Source of the DNA: Sphingobium sp. SYK-6
GTDB taxonomy: Bacteria > Pseudomonadota > Alphaproteobacteria > Sphingomonadales > Sphingomonadaceae
Reading direction: 5' to 3'
NCBI RefSeq assembly: GCF_000283515.1
Contig: NC_015976.1
Location: forward strand, 372,001-436,000
Length of the DNA: 64,000 nt
The first letter of the stretch is position 1. Each line of letters begins with the position of its first letter. The position numbers were made by a program, and so were the translations under genes. The notes under the pieces are model-generated. The model did no database searches and had not been told where the DNA came from. It worked only from the letters and a program-made list of their open reading frames with translations. Positions 1 to 10,224 of this stretch are shown piece by piece.

Positions 1-45
1 GCCTTCGCCGAAGCGCTGCTGGCCCTTGCCCGCGCCGCACCCTGA
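1..45 (+). CDS. C-terminal end of an upstream gene (partial)
   Basis: The first 15 codons of the window read in frame 1 as an Ala/Leu-rich helix-like tail (AFAEALLALARAAP) and end in TGA at 43-45. Codon choice is the strong GC3 pattern of the other core genes here. Too little is visible to name the product; that it is coding at all is inferred from codon use and from the absence of any other gene up to 343. Confidence 0.4.
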   Translation, partial: AFAEALLALARAAP

Positions 46-342
46 GCGCCGCGGCGGGCCGGCGCGACATCGCGCGCCCGCCTGACACATGGCGATCGCC
101 CACGGACGCCGGAAAACGCCGTTCCCGAGCCGGGAATCACGCGCCTGCCCGAGCAATTACCGGACAGATCAGGACACATAAAACAGCATCGGCTTTCCTG
201 CCGCATCGGGGCCGGGGCAGGCGGTTGACAGGGCCCTCGGTGGCTATGAATGATATGGTATATCATACCAAAGCGGATCGCCGCCGGGACCAAGCGCTTT
301 GCCGGGCTGTGAGGGCCGCCTTGCTGGCGCTGTTGCCGCCCC
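46..342. other. Intergenic region, nearly 300 bases
   Basis: No ORF of convincing codon use is visible between the partial gene ending at 45 and the end of tgt at 343, which run towards each other. The left half is GC-rich with short inverted GC tracts that might act as a terminator but have no T run. The one distinct structure is the overlapping AT-rich palindrome at 250-270, listed separately. Confidence 0.6.
250..270. promoter_or_regulatory. Two overlapping perfect palindromes, operator-like
   Basis: Bases 250-266 form ATGATAT-GGT-ATATCAT and bases 256-270 form TGGTAT-ATC-ATACCA; both inverted repeats are perfect and share bases. The TGGTAT/ATACCA half-sites resemble operators of GntR-family regulators of the FCD type (family knowledge). 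It stands out as AT-rich in GC-rich surroundings. It lies between converging genes, so the gene it would control is not evident. Confidence 0.4.
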
Positions 343-1910
<1,568 letters not shown>

Positions 1911-2783
1911 ATGACAGGGTTAGTTGAGGAAATACAGGCGAAGGTGCTGGACAAGAATGTCAGCATTACTGAGCTTTTGCGCATGGTGAAGTTGGCGGCA
2001 TCTAAGCTTCAACTCACTGATGCCATTGAATGGGTTGACCATGAGCTAAGGGGCTATCCAACGCGAGATAGTGTGCCTGAATACCGCCGCACGATGGGCG
2101 AATTGAAGGCCCACAACCCTATGCGTGGTCCCATTCCCGTCGCTGGCGATCAAGGGTTGATTAGGAAAATCTCTGAGCAATTTATCACAGAGCCAATCAG
2201 TAAGGTTGAGGCTCTGTGCGGTGATGGCACTGGTACGCTAATTTCTAAGGTTGATGGCGAACTTACGGCCGCCATCGCCAAAGGAAACTACGGCATCCAC
2301 ATGGATATGTTTGTCCACATGTCTGCTGCCGTTTTCGTCGACATTCAAGAACAAGTGAGAAATCAAATTTTGGATTGGGCAGTCAGTCTCGAGCAAGCTG
2401 GCGTGCGTGGTGAAGGAATAAGCTTTAGCATGGAAGAGAAGAAAAAGGCTGCTGACGTAGCTTCTTCTGTCATTCACAATTATGGTGTAATCCATAACGG
2501 CGATAATAGCGGAAATCAGAACCGCATGAACGTCAACGCGAGTGATAATTCTACTAACTCACTGGATATAGATAACACATTCCAGAATCTCTTACTGGCC
2601 GTTCAAGAGGGCGTTCCCAACGCTGAACATCGTGAAGAGATGATTGAAATCATCAAAACAATGAAAGAGACGAAAGGCACATCAGGCTACGTGTCAGCGT
2701 TTCAAAAGCTTGTTGGATATGCTGCGGACTATGCCACTGTGTTAGCACCGTTCATTCCTGCCCTTAGTTCCTTGTTGAGCTAG
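1911..2783 (+). CDS. AbiTii-domain protein, candidate phage-defence effector
   Basis: The N-terminal part (about residues 1-75) matches my knowledge of the AbiTii domain: an LVEEI-x-A-VLD opening, a leucine-rich helix (ITELLRMVKLAASKL), an A-x-EWV-HELRGYP motif and a VPEYR segment. AbiTii is a small domain linked by name to abortive-infection systems; its biochemistry is poorly known. Around residues 185-220 lies an Asn/Ser/Gly-rich linker, followed by a helical C-terminal part ending in a hydrophobic stretch (VLAPFIPALSSLL) that might touch membrane. The start is set at MTGLVEEI with a GGGGG tract about 8 bases upstream; the frame is open 18 codons further up. The gene stands alone between core genes and is clearly AT-richer than both sides, so transfer is likely. 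Family assignment is from recall of motifs, without a search. Confidence 0.72.
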   Translation: MTGLVEEIQAKVLDKNVSITELLRMVKLAASKLQLTDAIEWVDHELRGYPTRDSVPEYRRTMGELKAHNPMRGPIPVAGDQGLIRKISEQFITEPISKVEALCGDGTGTLISKVDGELTAAIAKGNYGIHMDMFVHMSAAVFVDIQEQVRNQILDWAVSLEQAGVRGEGISFSMEEKKKAADVASSVIHNYGVIHNGDNSGNQNRMNVNASDNSTNSLDIDNTFQNLLLAVQEGVPNAEHREEMIEIIKTMKETKGTSGYVSAFQKLVGYAADYATVLAPFIPALSSLLS

Positions 2784-3170
2784 CCTCTCTAGGCGCCCAG
2801 AAGCGGACAGTTCGGATTGTCCGACGGTCCCGACCTAGGTAGTGGAGCCTGCGCAGCTATGCGAACGTCCGTTATCAGCAACCAGACATTGCAGTTTCAG
2901 GGTGATAACGGCGGCATTGTCCCATTTTCTACCGGAAGCCGCCTGTCCGCTCCCCACCCCCTTTCCGACATCCGATGACCCAAAAGCCCCAACAAAAGCG
3001 CCCCCCCTCCACCTGCCGGTTTGTCCCACCCCCCTCTCCCCTTCCCCAATTTTCCGGCTGGACCGGCGGCGCGGCCGCGCTAATGTTTGCTGGCCGAGGA
3101 GCGCATCAAGGCCCCGGTCAACGCGCTGGCCCTATGCTGCCCGGGGGCTGGCTCTCATGGGGAGAGGTTC
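2784..3170. other. Intergenic region after the AbiTii gene
   Basis: No convincing gene is visible. A short inverted repeat CGGACA/TGTCCG (2804-2809 and 2818-2823) lies 20 bases after the AbiTii stop and may be a weak terminator; no T run follows. Composition returns to GC-rich by about 2950, with runs of C on the plus strand around 3000-3050. Confidence 0.5.
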
Positions 3171-3578
3171 GTGGCAGAATTCGACATGATTGACGCGACG
3201 GCCTGGGCGGCGATGCTGCTCGGGGCCTTTACACTCGCCGCCGCCATCGGCGCGCTGCGCAAGCCGGGGCTGTGGCAGGCCATGGTCCGGGAAATCGAGC
3301 AATCGCCGGCGCTGCAATTGCTCTGCGGGCTGGTCGAGCTGATGCTCGGCGCTGCCGTCTATCTCGCCAATCCCTGGATCCCGGCGGATATCCTCACCTG
3401 CATCATGAAGACGCTGGGCGGCATCATGATCGCCGAGGCGCTGGTGGTGCTCGCTTTTTCGGATCTCTACTTCCATTTCTGGCTGCGCAACCTGGCGCAC
3501 ATGCAGCGGACATGGGTGATCCTCACCTTCGTCTTCGGCCTCGCGCTCACCGTGGCGGGACTGGCGCGGCTGGCATAG
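3171..3578 (+). CDS. Small multi-pass membrane protein, function unknown
   Basis: A 135-aa protein with about four hydrophobic segments: AMLLGAFTLAAAIGAL, LLCGLVELMLGAAVYL, TLGGIMIAEALVVLAF and WVILTFVFGLALTVAGLA. I do not recognise a named family; it looks like a conserved sphingomonad inner-membrane protein. A GTG start at 3171 is chosen because GGGGAGAGG lies about six bases upstream; an ATG 15 bases downstream (MIDATAW) is the alternative. It is convergent with the CHAD gene. Confidence 0.75.
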   Translation: MAEFDMIDATAWAAMLLGAFTLAAAIGALRKPGLWQAMVREIEQSPALQLLCGLVELMLGAAVYLANPWIPADILTCIMKTLGGIMIAEALVVLAFSDLYFHFWLRNLAHMQRTWVILTFVFGLALTVAGLARLA

Positions 3579-3637
3579 GGCTGGATCCGCCCCAGGAAGC
3601 GGGGCGGCAGGGTCGAGCGGCCGCCACGCGTGGCCGG

Positions 3638-4534
3638 TCAGCCGGGGCTGTCCTCGAAGTGCCAGTGGCGGATGAAGGCCGAGGGCTTGTCCTCGAACAG
3701 ATCCTCGCCCACACGCCGCGCCTTGCGCATGAGGCGCGCGATGCGCTTGCGGGCCAGCGCGGAGAGCAGGGCGGCGGCGGCCGGGTCGGGCAGGGCGTGA
3801 GCCTGCGCGCCGATCCAGTCCAGCAGCATGTCGAGATCATGGCGCTCGCCGAGCAGGTCGCCCAGACGGTCGGGCGGAGCGATCCGGTCGCCGGCATGAT
3901 CGGGCGCGAGGCTGCGCAGCAGGCGCATGTGCTGCCAGTGATATTTTGCCTGCTTGCGCCACTCGTGACTGGCGGCCGATTCGGCAGGCGACCCTTCGAG
4001 CGTGGCCAGCGTCGCCATGGCGCGCCGCGCCTTGCGGTAGGTCTGGCGCAGGCCGGGGAGCAGGGCCGCCTTCCCATGATCCGTGAGCGACCAGCTTTCC
4101 GCCCGGACGCGCGCCGCGAGCAGGGGGGCGGCGCAGCCATCGAGCAGGGCCGCCGTCCGGCCGGTCGTGCCTTCGGCCTCGCCCGTCAGCGCTGTGCGCA
4201 GCGCGGCCAGCGCGGCGGGGGAGATGTCGTCCCCCGCGTCGCGCGCCAGCAGATCGATCGTTTCGCCCAGAACCCGCCTGTCGCGGGTGCCCGAAAGCGC
4301 CGCGCCGATATCGCGAAAGGCGGCATTTTCGGTGCGCCAGGCCGGGAAAGCGGGGCGGACGAGCCGCAGCAGCCCGCGCATCGCCTTGCAGGCGCGGCGG
4401 ACCTGATGGATCAAGTCCTCGTCCGGCGCCGCGCGTTCCCGGACCAGCGCCAGAGCGCCATCCAGCGTCTCGCACGCGATGCGACGAAACCCGGCTTCCA
4501 CCGTGTCATCCGATGGCCTGAAACGAAAGGGCAT
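3638..4534 (-). CDS. CHAD domain-containing protein
   Basis: A 298-aa, all-helical, Arg/His-rich protein with the two-part CHAD pattern: an early IHQVRRACKAMRGLLRLVRP helix and a later SHEWRKQAKYHWQHMRLL helix, both lined with conserved basic residues. CHAD domains bind inorganic polyphosphate, and some are fused to CYTH triphosphatases; no CYTH domain is present here. Starts at MPFRFRPSDD. It follows polA on the same strand after 84 bases, and a polyphosphate enzyme of the Ppx/GppA type occurs at 22.8 kb. The specific role is unknown. Confidence 0.88.
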   Translation of the reverse strand: MPFRFRPSDDTVEAGFRRIACETLDGALALVRERAAPDEDLIHQVRRACKAMRGLLRLVRPAFPAWRTENAAFRDIGAALSGTRDRRVLGETIDLLARDAGDDISPAALAALRTALTGEAEGTTGRTAALLDGCAAPLLAARVRAESWSLTDHGKAALLPGLRQTYRKARRAMATLATLEGSPAESAASHEWRKQAKYHWQHMRLLRSLAPDHAGDRIAPPDRLGDLLGERHDLDMLLDWIGAQAHALPDPAAAALLSALARKRIARLMRKARRVGEDLFEDKPSAFIRHWHFEDSPG

Positions 4535-4618
4535 GCGACCCCGATCCTGACCTCACCCGCCAGCGACGCTAATTATTTACCTCCCGAGCGGCAATGGTCC
4601 TTTTTCGGGGGAGGCGCC

Positions 4619-7411
4619 TCAGTGCGCCGCGCCCCAGCTCGCGCCGGTGCCGATCTCCACGCCGAGCGGCACGGACAGCGTCACCATCGGCGCGGCGGCG
4701 CCGGCCATGACTTCGCGGATGACCGGCGTGGCCGCGTCCACATCGCTTTCCGGCAGCTCGAACACCAGCTCGTCATGCACCTGCAGCAGCATCCGCACCC
4801 GCTCCAGCCCGGCCTCGCGCAGCGCCGGGCCCATGCGGGCCATGGCGCGCTTGATGATGTCCGCGCTGGTGCCCTGGATCGGCGCATTGATCGCCGCGCG
4901 CTCGGCGCCCTGCCGCACATGCTGGATGGATGACCGGATCTGCGGGAACCATGTCTTGCGACCGAACAGGGTGAGGGTGTGGCCACTCGCCCGGGCCTTT
5001 TCCAGCGTCTCGTTGATGTAGACGGAGATGCCGGGGAAGCGATCGAAATAGCGGGCGATCATGGCCTGCGCTTCCTCCGGGTCGATCTCCAGCCGCGCCG
5101 CGAGGCCCCAGCGGGAGATGCCGTAGAGGATGGCGAAATTGATCGTCTTGGCGCGGCCGCGCGTATCGCGGTTCACTTCGCCGAACAGCTCCTGCGCGGT
5201 CGCGGCGTGAATGTCCTCCCCGCGCTGGAAGGCAGCGCGCAATTGCGGGACATCGGCCATGTGCGCGGCCAGCCGCAGCTCGATCTGGCTGTAGTCCGCC
5301 GCGAGGATGACATTGCCGGGCTCGGCGACGAAGGCGTCGCGGATCTGCCGGCCCATCTCGGTGCGGATCGGGATGTTCTGGAGATTGGGGTCGGTCGAGC
5401 TCAGGCGCCCGGTCTGCGCGCCGGTGAGCGAGTAGCTGGTGTGGACGCGGCCGGTCTCCCGGTTGATCTGCGCCTGCAGCGCATCGGTGTAGGTCGACTT
5501 GAGCTTGGCGAGCTGGCGCCAGTCGAGCACCAGCCCGGCGATCTTCACGCCATCCGCCTTCATTTTCTCGAGCACGGTCACGTCGGTCGAGTAAGCGCCC
5601 GACTTGCCCTTCTTGCCGCCCTTGAGGCCCATCTTCTCGAACAGGATCGCGCCGAGCTGCTGGGTGGAGCCGATGGCGAAGGCCTGGCCCGCCTCGGCAT
5701 GGATCTCCTCTTCCAGCCGCGCCATTTCCTGCGCAAAGCGGCCGGACAGGCGCGAGAGATGATCCCGGTCCACTTTCACGCCGGCGCGTTCCATGCCGGC
5801 CACGACCGGGATGAGCGGCCGGTCGACCAGCTCATAGATGCGCGTCGCGCCTTCCTGGTGCAGGCGAGGGCGGAAACGCGTCCACAGCCGCCAGGTGACG
5901 TCCGCATCTTCCCCGCCATAGCGCGTCGCGGCGTCGAGCGGCACCTGCGCGAAGCTGATCGCCTTCTTGCCGGTGCCGGTGACGTCCTTGTAGCTGATGC
6001 AGCTGTGCTCCAGCACGGCATGCGCGATCTCGTCCATGCCGTGCCCGGCGAGCGACTGCCCGGCATCGAGGTCGAAGCTCATAACCATCGTATCGTCGAT
6101 GGGGCTGACCTGCAGGCCATGGCGAGCCAGCACGTTGATGTCATATTTGATGTTGTGGCCGATCTTGAGCACGGCCGGATCGACCAGCAATGGCGCGAGC
6201 CGCGCGACGACTCCCGCCATCGGCAATTGCGGCGGCGTCTCGCCGAACATGTCGTCGCTGCTCTTGTGGGCAAGCGGGATGTAGCAGGCCGTGCCCGGCG
6301 CGGTGGCGAGACAGATGCCGACGAGCCCGGCGGCGATGCTGTCCAGCGAATCCGTCTCCGTATCGATGGCGATGATGCCGCTTTCGCGCGCCTGCGCGAT
6401 CCATGCGTCGAGCCGCTCGAAGGTCGTCACCGTCTCGTAGCTGTCGCAATCGATGGGCGGCAGGGGCACGAAATCGGGCGTGCCGGGGTCTGCCGGCGCG
6501 GCCGCCGCCGCCACCGGATCGGCCTTCGTGCGGCCCGGCGCATGGACCGCCATGCGCGAGAGCAGCGAGCTGAAGCCCTGATCCTCCAGGAAATGCCGCA
6601 GCGGCTCGGGCGGGATGCCGTCCAGCTTCAGCTCGTCGAGCGTCTGCGGCAGCGGCACTTCGCAATGCAGCGTCACCAGATCGCGCGAGAGGCGGGCGAG
6701 GTCGGCATGCTCGATGAGCCGCTCCCGCAATTTCGAGGGCTTCATGTCCGGCGCGGCGGCCAGCACGGTGTCGAGATCGCCATATTCGAGGATGAGCTTC
6801 GCCGCTGTCTTGGCGCCCACGCCCGGCACGCCCGGCACATTGTCCACGCTGTCGCCCATCAGTGCGAGCACGTCGCGCAGCTTCTCCGGCGGTACGCCGA
6901 ACTTCTCCATCACGTAGCTGTCGCTGCGCCGCTCGTTCTTCATCGTGTCGAGCATGTCCACGCCCGGCTGGATGAGCTGGGCAAGGTCCTTGTCCGAGGA
7001 GACGATCGTGACGTCCCAGCCCTGCGCGCGCGCCTGCACGGTATAGGTGGCGATGATGTCGTCCGCCTCGAAGCCGTCCTCCTCGATGCAGGGCAGCGAG
7101 AAGGCGCGGGTCGCTTCCCGGATCAGCGGGAATTGCGGCACCAGATCCTCCGGCGCGGGCGGACGATGCGCCTTGTACTGATCGTAGAGATCATTGCGGA
7201 AGGTGTGCGAGCCCTTGTCGAGGATCACCGCGAGATGCGTGGGCCCTTCCTCCTTGTCGAGCGCATCGGCCAGCTTCCAGAGCATGGTGGTGTAGCCATA
7301 GACGGCGCCCACGTTCAGCCCGTGCCGGTTCGTCAGCGGGGGAAGCTGGTGATAGGCGCGGAAGATGTAGCTCGAGCCATCGACGAGATAGAGGTGATTC
7401 CGGGAAGACAT
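4619..7411 (-). CDS. polA: DNA polymerase I
   Basis: About 930 aa with all three modules. Residues 1-290 form the 5' nuclease (LYLVDGSSYIFRAYH, SSDKDLAQL, GVGAKTAAKL). The 3'-5' proofreading domain keeps its acidic residues (IAIDTETDSLD, IGHNIKYDINVL, YGGEDADVTW), so it should be active. The polymerase domain has motif A (DYSQIELRLA), motif B (RGRAKTINFAILYG) and motif C (VHDELVFE). It fills gaps in repair and removes RNA primers. The start is placed at MSSRNHLYL, where family homology begins; an in-frame codon 16 residues upstream is less likely. No frame damage is visible. Confidence 0.97.
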   Translation of the reverse strand: MSSRNHLYLVDGSSYIFRAYHQLPPLTNRHGLNVGAVYGYTTMLWKLADALDKEEGPTHLAVILDKGSHTFRNDLYDQYKAHRPPAPEDLVPQFPLIREATRAFSLPCIEEDGFEADDIIATYTVQARAQGWDVTIVSSDKDLAQLIQPGVDMLDTMKNERRSDSYVMEKFGVPPEKLRDVLALMGDSVDNVPGVPGVGAKTAAKLILEYGDLDTVLAAAPDMKPSKLRERLIEHADLARLSRDLVTLHCEVPLPQTLDELKLDGIPPEPLRHFLEDQGFSSLLSRMAVHAPGRTKADPVAAAAAPADPGTPDFVPLPPIDCDSYETVTTFERLDAWIAQARESGIIAIDTETDSLDSIAAGLVGICLATAPGTACYIPLAHKSSDDMFGETPPQLPMAGVVARLAPLLVDPAVLKIGHNIKYDINVLARHGLQVSPIDDTMVMSFDLDAGQSLAGHGMDEIAHAVLEHSCISYKDVTGTGKKAISFAQVPLDAATRYGGEDADVTWRLWTRFRPRLHQEGATRIYELVDRPLIPVVAGMERAGVKVDRDHLSRLSGRFAQEMARLEEEIHAEAGQAFAIGSTQQLGAILFEKMGLKGGKKGKSGAYSTDVTVLEKMKADGVKIAGLVLDWRQLAKLKSTYTDALQAQINRETGRVHTSYSLTGAQTGRLSSTDPNLQNIPIRTEMGRQIRDAFVAEPGNVILAADYSQIELRLAAHMADVPQLRAAFQRGEDIHAATAQELFGEVNRDTRGRAKTINFAILYGISRWGLAARLEIDPEEAQAMIARYFDRFPGISVYINETLEKARASGHTLTLFGRKTWFPQIRSSIQHVRQGAERAAINAPIQGTSADIIKRAMARMGPALREAGLERVRMLLQVHDELVFELPESDVDAATPVIREVMAGAAAPMVTLSVPLGVEIGTGASWGAAH

Positions 7412-7486
7412 GGAATGCGGGATAGCGCTCCCTTGGTCATGAAGCCAGCCTCCCTGCATCCCATGTCGTGCCGAGCCGCGCGCCGT

Positions 7487-8485
7487 TCAGGACTGCGGCT
7501 GATCGTCCTCGTTCTGCGTCTCGTCCTCCTGCGGCTGCGTCTCGTCGGGCGCGGTGGAACCGCTTTCCACAAGCGCATTGCCTGCGGTCTGGAAATTGGT
7601 GACCGCTTCCAGCTCCACGCTCCTCAGCTTCTCCTGCAGGGCGTTGTAAGTGTCCGTGTCGCCCCGGGCGCTGGCCGCCGTCATGGCCTGCTGCACGGTC
7701 CGCCGCGATGCTGCCAGATTGATGTTCTTGAGCAGGGCGTCGGTTCCGGCCTTGTTCTCGGAGGCCTGCAATAGCAGTTGCAGGCCGAGCTGGAACGAGC
7801 AGGCCTGGTGATAGCCATTGACCATGCGGATCATGTCGTCTGCGGTGTAGCTCTCCAGCGCGAGCGGCCGCCGGGCGATGATCTCCGTGAGGAGCTTCCG
7901 GCGCTCGGCGTCGATCACGTTCGTGATCGCGGGGATGATCTGGTTCTTGTAGACATTGGCCGTCACATGACTGCGCGTGGCGGTCGACAGCCCGGCGAGA
8001 CCGGCGAGAATGGACTTGGCCTGCTCTCCGCCCACAATGGTCGAGGCGGTCGACAGTCCCGAGGCGAGCACGTCAAAGGCCAGCCCGACCGAAGCCTCCT
8101 TCGCGTAGATACTCCCCTTTTCCTTTTCGCAATTCGCGTCGGCATGGGACAGCAGGACGGATTCCAGCCTGTTCCGGTAGACCTGCGATGCGCGGGCCAG
8201 CGAATATGCGGTGTACAGGGACTCATCGACCGTGGCTGGCGCGCCCTGCGGCAGCGTGCCGACGAATTGCTGTGGCGCGCCGTCCGCAGTCGGCTTCTGC
8301 AAGGTAAAACAATCGAGATTGATCGCGAAACTGAAATCGCCCCCGATTCCGGACACATATTGGCAAGCGGGCGTCGCCGGACGCGTGGCGATCGTTGCAG
8401 GATTGGCGCGGGCGGCGCGGCCCAACTGAACGCATCCGCTCAATAACGGTGCAGTCGCCAGAATGATCATGAATACACTTTTCAT
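7487..8485 (-). CDS. Lipoprotein of unknown function
   Basis: A 332-aa protein with a lipoprotein signal: MKSVFMIILATAPLLSGC, lipid-modified Cys at residue 18. The mature part is helical with few aromatic residues, has a Gly/Ala-rich hydrophobic patch mid-protein (LAFDVLASGLSTAS and ILAGLAGLSTA), and ends in a disordered acidic tail rich in Glu, Asp and Gln. No known domain is recognised. It probably sits on the inner leaflet of the outer membrane. It precedes polA on the same strand by 75 bases; functional connection is not implied. Confidence 0.75.
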   Translation of the reverse strand: MKSVFMIILATAPLLSGCVQLGRAARANPATIATRPATPACQYVSGIGGDFSFAINLDCFTLQKPTADGAPQQFVGTLPQGAPATVDESLYTAYSLARASQVYRNRLESVLLSHADANCEKEKGSIYAKEASVGLAFDVLASGLSTASTIVGGEQAKSILAGLAGLSTATRSHVTANVYKNQIIPAITNVIDAERRKLLTEIIARRPLALESYTADDMIRMVNGYHQACSFQLGLQLLLQASENKAGTDALLKNINLAASRRTVQQAMTAASARGDTDTYNALQEKLRSVELEAVTNFQTAGNALVESGSTAPDETQPQEDETQNEDDQPQS

Positions 8486-8788
8486 TGGCCTTCCCTCCCA
8501 AGGCGTTGAAAAGCGACCGAAGGTGTTCCTCCTTTTGGAAAGAATATCATTTCAGAGACTGCTCGGCAACGGGGCGGCGTCGCGTTTCCGCAAGATTCCA
8601 GGGGGTGGGAGGCCGGGATTTACAATCGCAGGACTGCGCTATGCCATGCGCCTCGACTGCCACGCAGGGCCCTCATGCCCGACGGAATGTCCGCACGGTC
8701 CTTCGGCCGGCACCGCCCCGTTGCCTCCGCGCCCCTCCCGCGATAGGAGGCGCGATCTTTTTCTGGGATCAAGTCGAAGGAGCCGGCC
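8486..8788. other. Intergenic region between divergent lipoprotein gene and yebC
   Basis: Two divergent promoters should lie here. No protein gene with convincing codon use is seen. Near the yebC end is a hairpin followed by a T run, listed separately. Confidence 0.55.
8728..8762 (+). terminator. Terminator-like hairpin upstream of yebC
   Basis: CGCG-CC-CCTCC (8728-8738) can pair with GGAGG-CGCG (8746-8754) leaving a two-base bulge, and is followed at 8758-8762 by five T residues on the plus strand. No plus-strand protein gene lies immediately upstream, so it would end either a small RNA or the yebC leader itself. The yebC Shine-Dalgarno is about 15 bases further on. Confidence 0.4.
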
Positions 8789-9532
8789 GTGGCAGGCCAT
8801 AGCAAATTCAAGAACATCATGCATCGCAAGGGCGCGCAGGACAAGAAGCGCTCGGCCATGTTCTCCAAGCTCTCCCGCGAAATCACTGTCGCGGCGAAGA
8901 TGGGGATGGCGGACCCGGACATGAATCCGCGCCTGCGTCTCGCCGTCAATGCCGCCAAGGCGCAGTCCATGCCCAAGGACAATATCCAGCGGGCCATCGA
9001 CAAGGCGACCAAGGGGGAGGGCGAGAATTACGAGGAAGTGCGCTACGAGGGCTATGGCCCCGGCGGCGTCGCCATCATCGTGGAAGCGCTGACCGACAAT
9101 CGCAACCGCACCGCCACCAATGTGCGCACCGCCTTCTCCAAGAATGGCGGCAATCTGGGTGCGTCCGGCGCGGTGAGCCACGGTTTCGACCGGATGGGGC
9201 TCATCGAATATCCCGCCGCCGTGGGCGATGAGGAAAAGGTGCTGGAAGCGGCTATCGAGGCCGGGGCCGAGGACGTCGAATCCAGTGAAGATGGTCACGC
9301 CATCTGGACTGCCATGGATGCCCTGCACGAAGTCTCCAAGGCACTGGAAGAGACGCTGGGCGCGGCCGACAGCGCCAAGCTCGCCTGGCGCCCGCAGACC
9401 ACGGTGGAACTGGACGAGACCAACGCCGGCACGCTGCTCAAGCTCGTCGACATGCTCGACGATGACGACGACGTGCAGACCGTGTGGGGCAATTATGAAG
9501 TGCCCGACGAGGTGATGGAGAAGCTGGGCTGA
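8789..9532 (+). CDS. YebC/PmpR family protein (TACO1-type)
   Basis: 247 aa, full length for the family, opening with the diagnostic [20 protein letters not shown]. Family members have been described as transcriptional regulators and, more recently, as ribosome-associated factors helping at proline-rich stretches. Starts with GTG; AAGGAG lies about seven bases upstream. yebC next to ruvC is a common bacterial order, seen here with a 94-base gap, in which a GGCGAGG/CCTCGCC hairpin (9544-9564) may reduce read-through. Confidence 0.95.
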   Translation: MAGHSKFKNIMHRKGAQDKKRSAMFSKLSREITVAAKMGMADPDMNPRLRLAVNAAKAQSMPKDNIQRAIDKATKGEGENYEEVRYEGYGPGGVAIIVEALTDNRNRTATNVRTAFSKNGGNLGASGAVSHGFDRMGLIEYPAAVGDEEKVLEAAIEAGAEDVESSEDGHAIWTAMDALHEVSKALEETLGAADSAKLAWRPQTTVELDETNAGTLLKLVDMLDDDDDVQTVWGNYEVPDEVMEKLG

Positions 9533-9626
9533 TGGACCCGCGAGGCGAGGCCATCGTCCTCGCCGCTCCGGGCGATGCACGGCCGGGCCTTGCAGGCGCG
9601 GGCGGTTCTTCCGATCGCTTGCCCAC

Positions 9627-10121
9627 ATGCTGATCCTCGGGCTCGACCCCGGGCTGGGGACGACCGGCTGGGGGCTGGTGAGAGCGCAGGGGAACCGGCT
9701 TTCGCATGTCGCCAATGGGCAGATCCGCACGGATGCCGCCTTGCCGCTGCCCAGCCGGCTCGTCGCGCTCGATGCCGCGCTTGCCGCCCTGATCGCCGCC
9801 CACGCGCCCGACGAGGCGGCGGTGGAGGAAGTGTTCGTCAACAGCAATCCGCAATCCACGCTCAAGCTGGGGCAGGCGCGCGGCGTGGTGCTGCTCGCGC
9901 CGGCGCGGGCAGGCCTTCCGGTCAGCGAATATGCCGCGCGGCTCGTCAAGAAATCGCTTGTCGGCGTGGGGAGTGCCAGCAAGGATCAGGTGCATGCCAT
10001 GGTCGCCCGGTTGCTGCCGGGGGCTGTCATCAGCGGCGCGGACGCGGCCGATGCCCTGGCGGTGGCGATCACCCATGCGCATATCGGCGCAACGACCCGG
10101 CGCCGCGCGGGGCTTGCCTGA
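9627..10121 (+). CDS. ruvC: Crossover junction endodeoxyribonuclease RuvC
   Basis: 164 aa. Resolves Holliday junctions in recombination repair by paired nicks, working on RuvAB-bound junctions. The four acidic catalytic residues are identifiable: Asp in [13 protein letters not shown], Glu in AVEEVFVN, and the acidic pair in [16 protein letters not shown]. ruvA and ruvB, usual neighbours, do not follow; the next gene is an unrelated DUF481 protein. The ATG start agrees with the family's N-terminus although no strong Shine-Dalgarno precedes it. Confidence 0.96.
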   Translation: MLILGLDPGLGTTGWGLVRAQGNRLSHVANGQIRTDAALPLPSRLVALDAALAALIAAHAPDEAAVEEVFVNSNPQSTLKLGQARGVVLLAPARAGLPVSEYAARLVKKSLVGVGSASKDQVHAMVARLLPGAVISGADAADALAVAITHAHIGATTRRRAGLA

Positions 10122-10224
10122 GCGCCTGTCCGATCAGGCGAATAAATGTATACGATTTGTGTCCGAGCTATGGCCGAGCGTTGCGTGATCGGATAAGGAC
10201 CCCTCAGCGGAAAGGAGGATGTTC

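Noticed and set aside
3272..4933. 553-codon plus-strand ORF over the CHAD gene and polA end
   Set aside because: It crosses two well-supported minus-strand genes and an intergenic gap, and has no domain features.
4979..7774. 931-codon plus-strand ORF opposite polA
   Set aside because: A mirror of polA codon structure; polA has all catalytic motifs.
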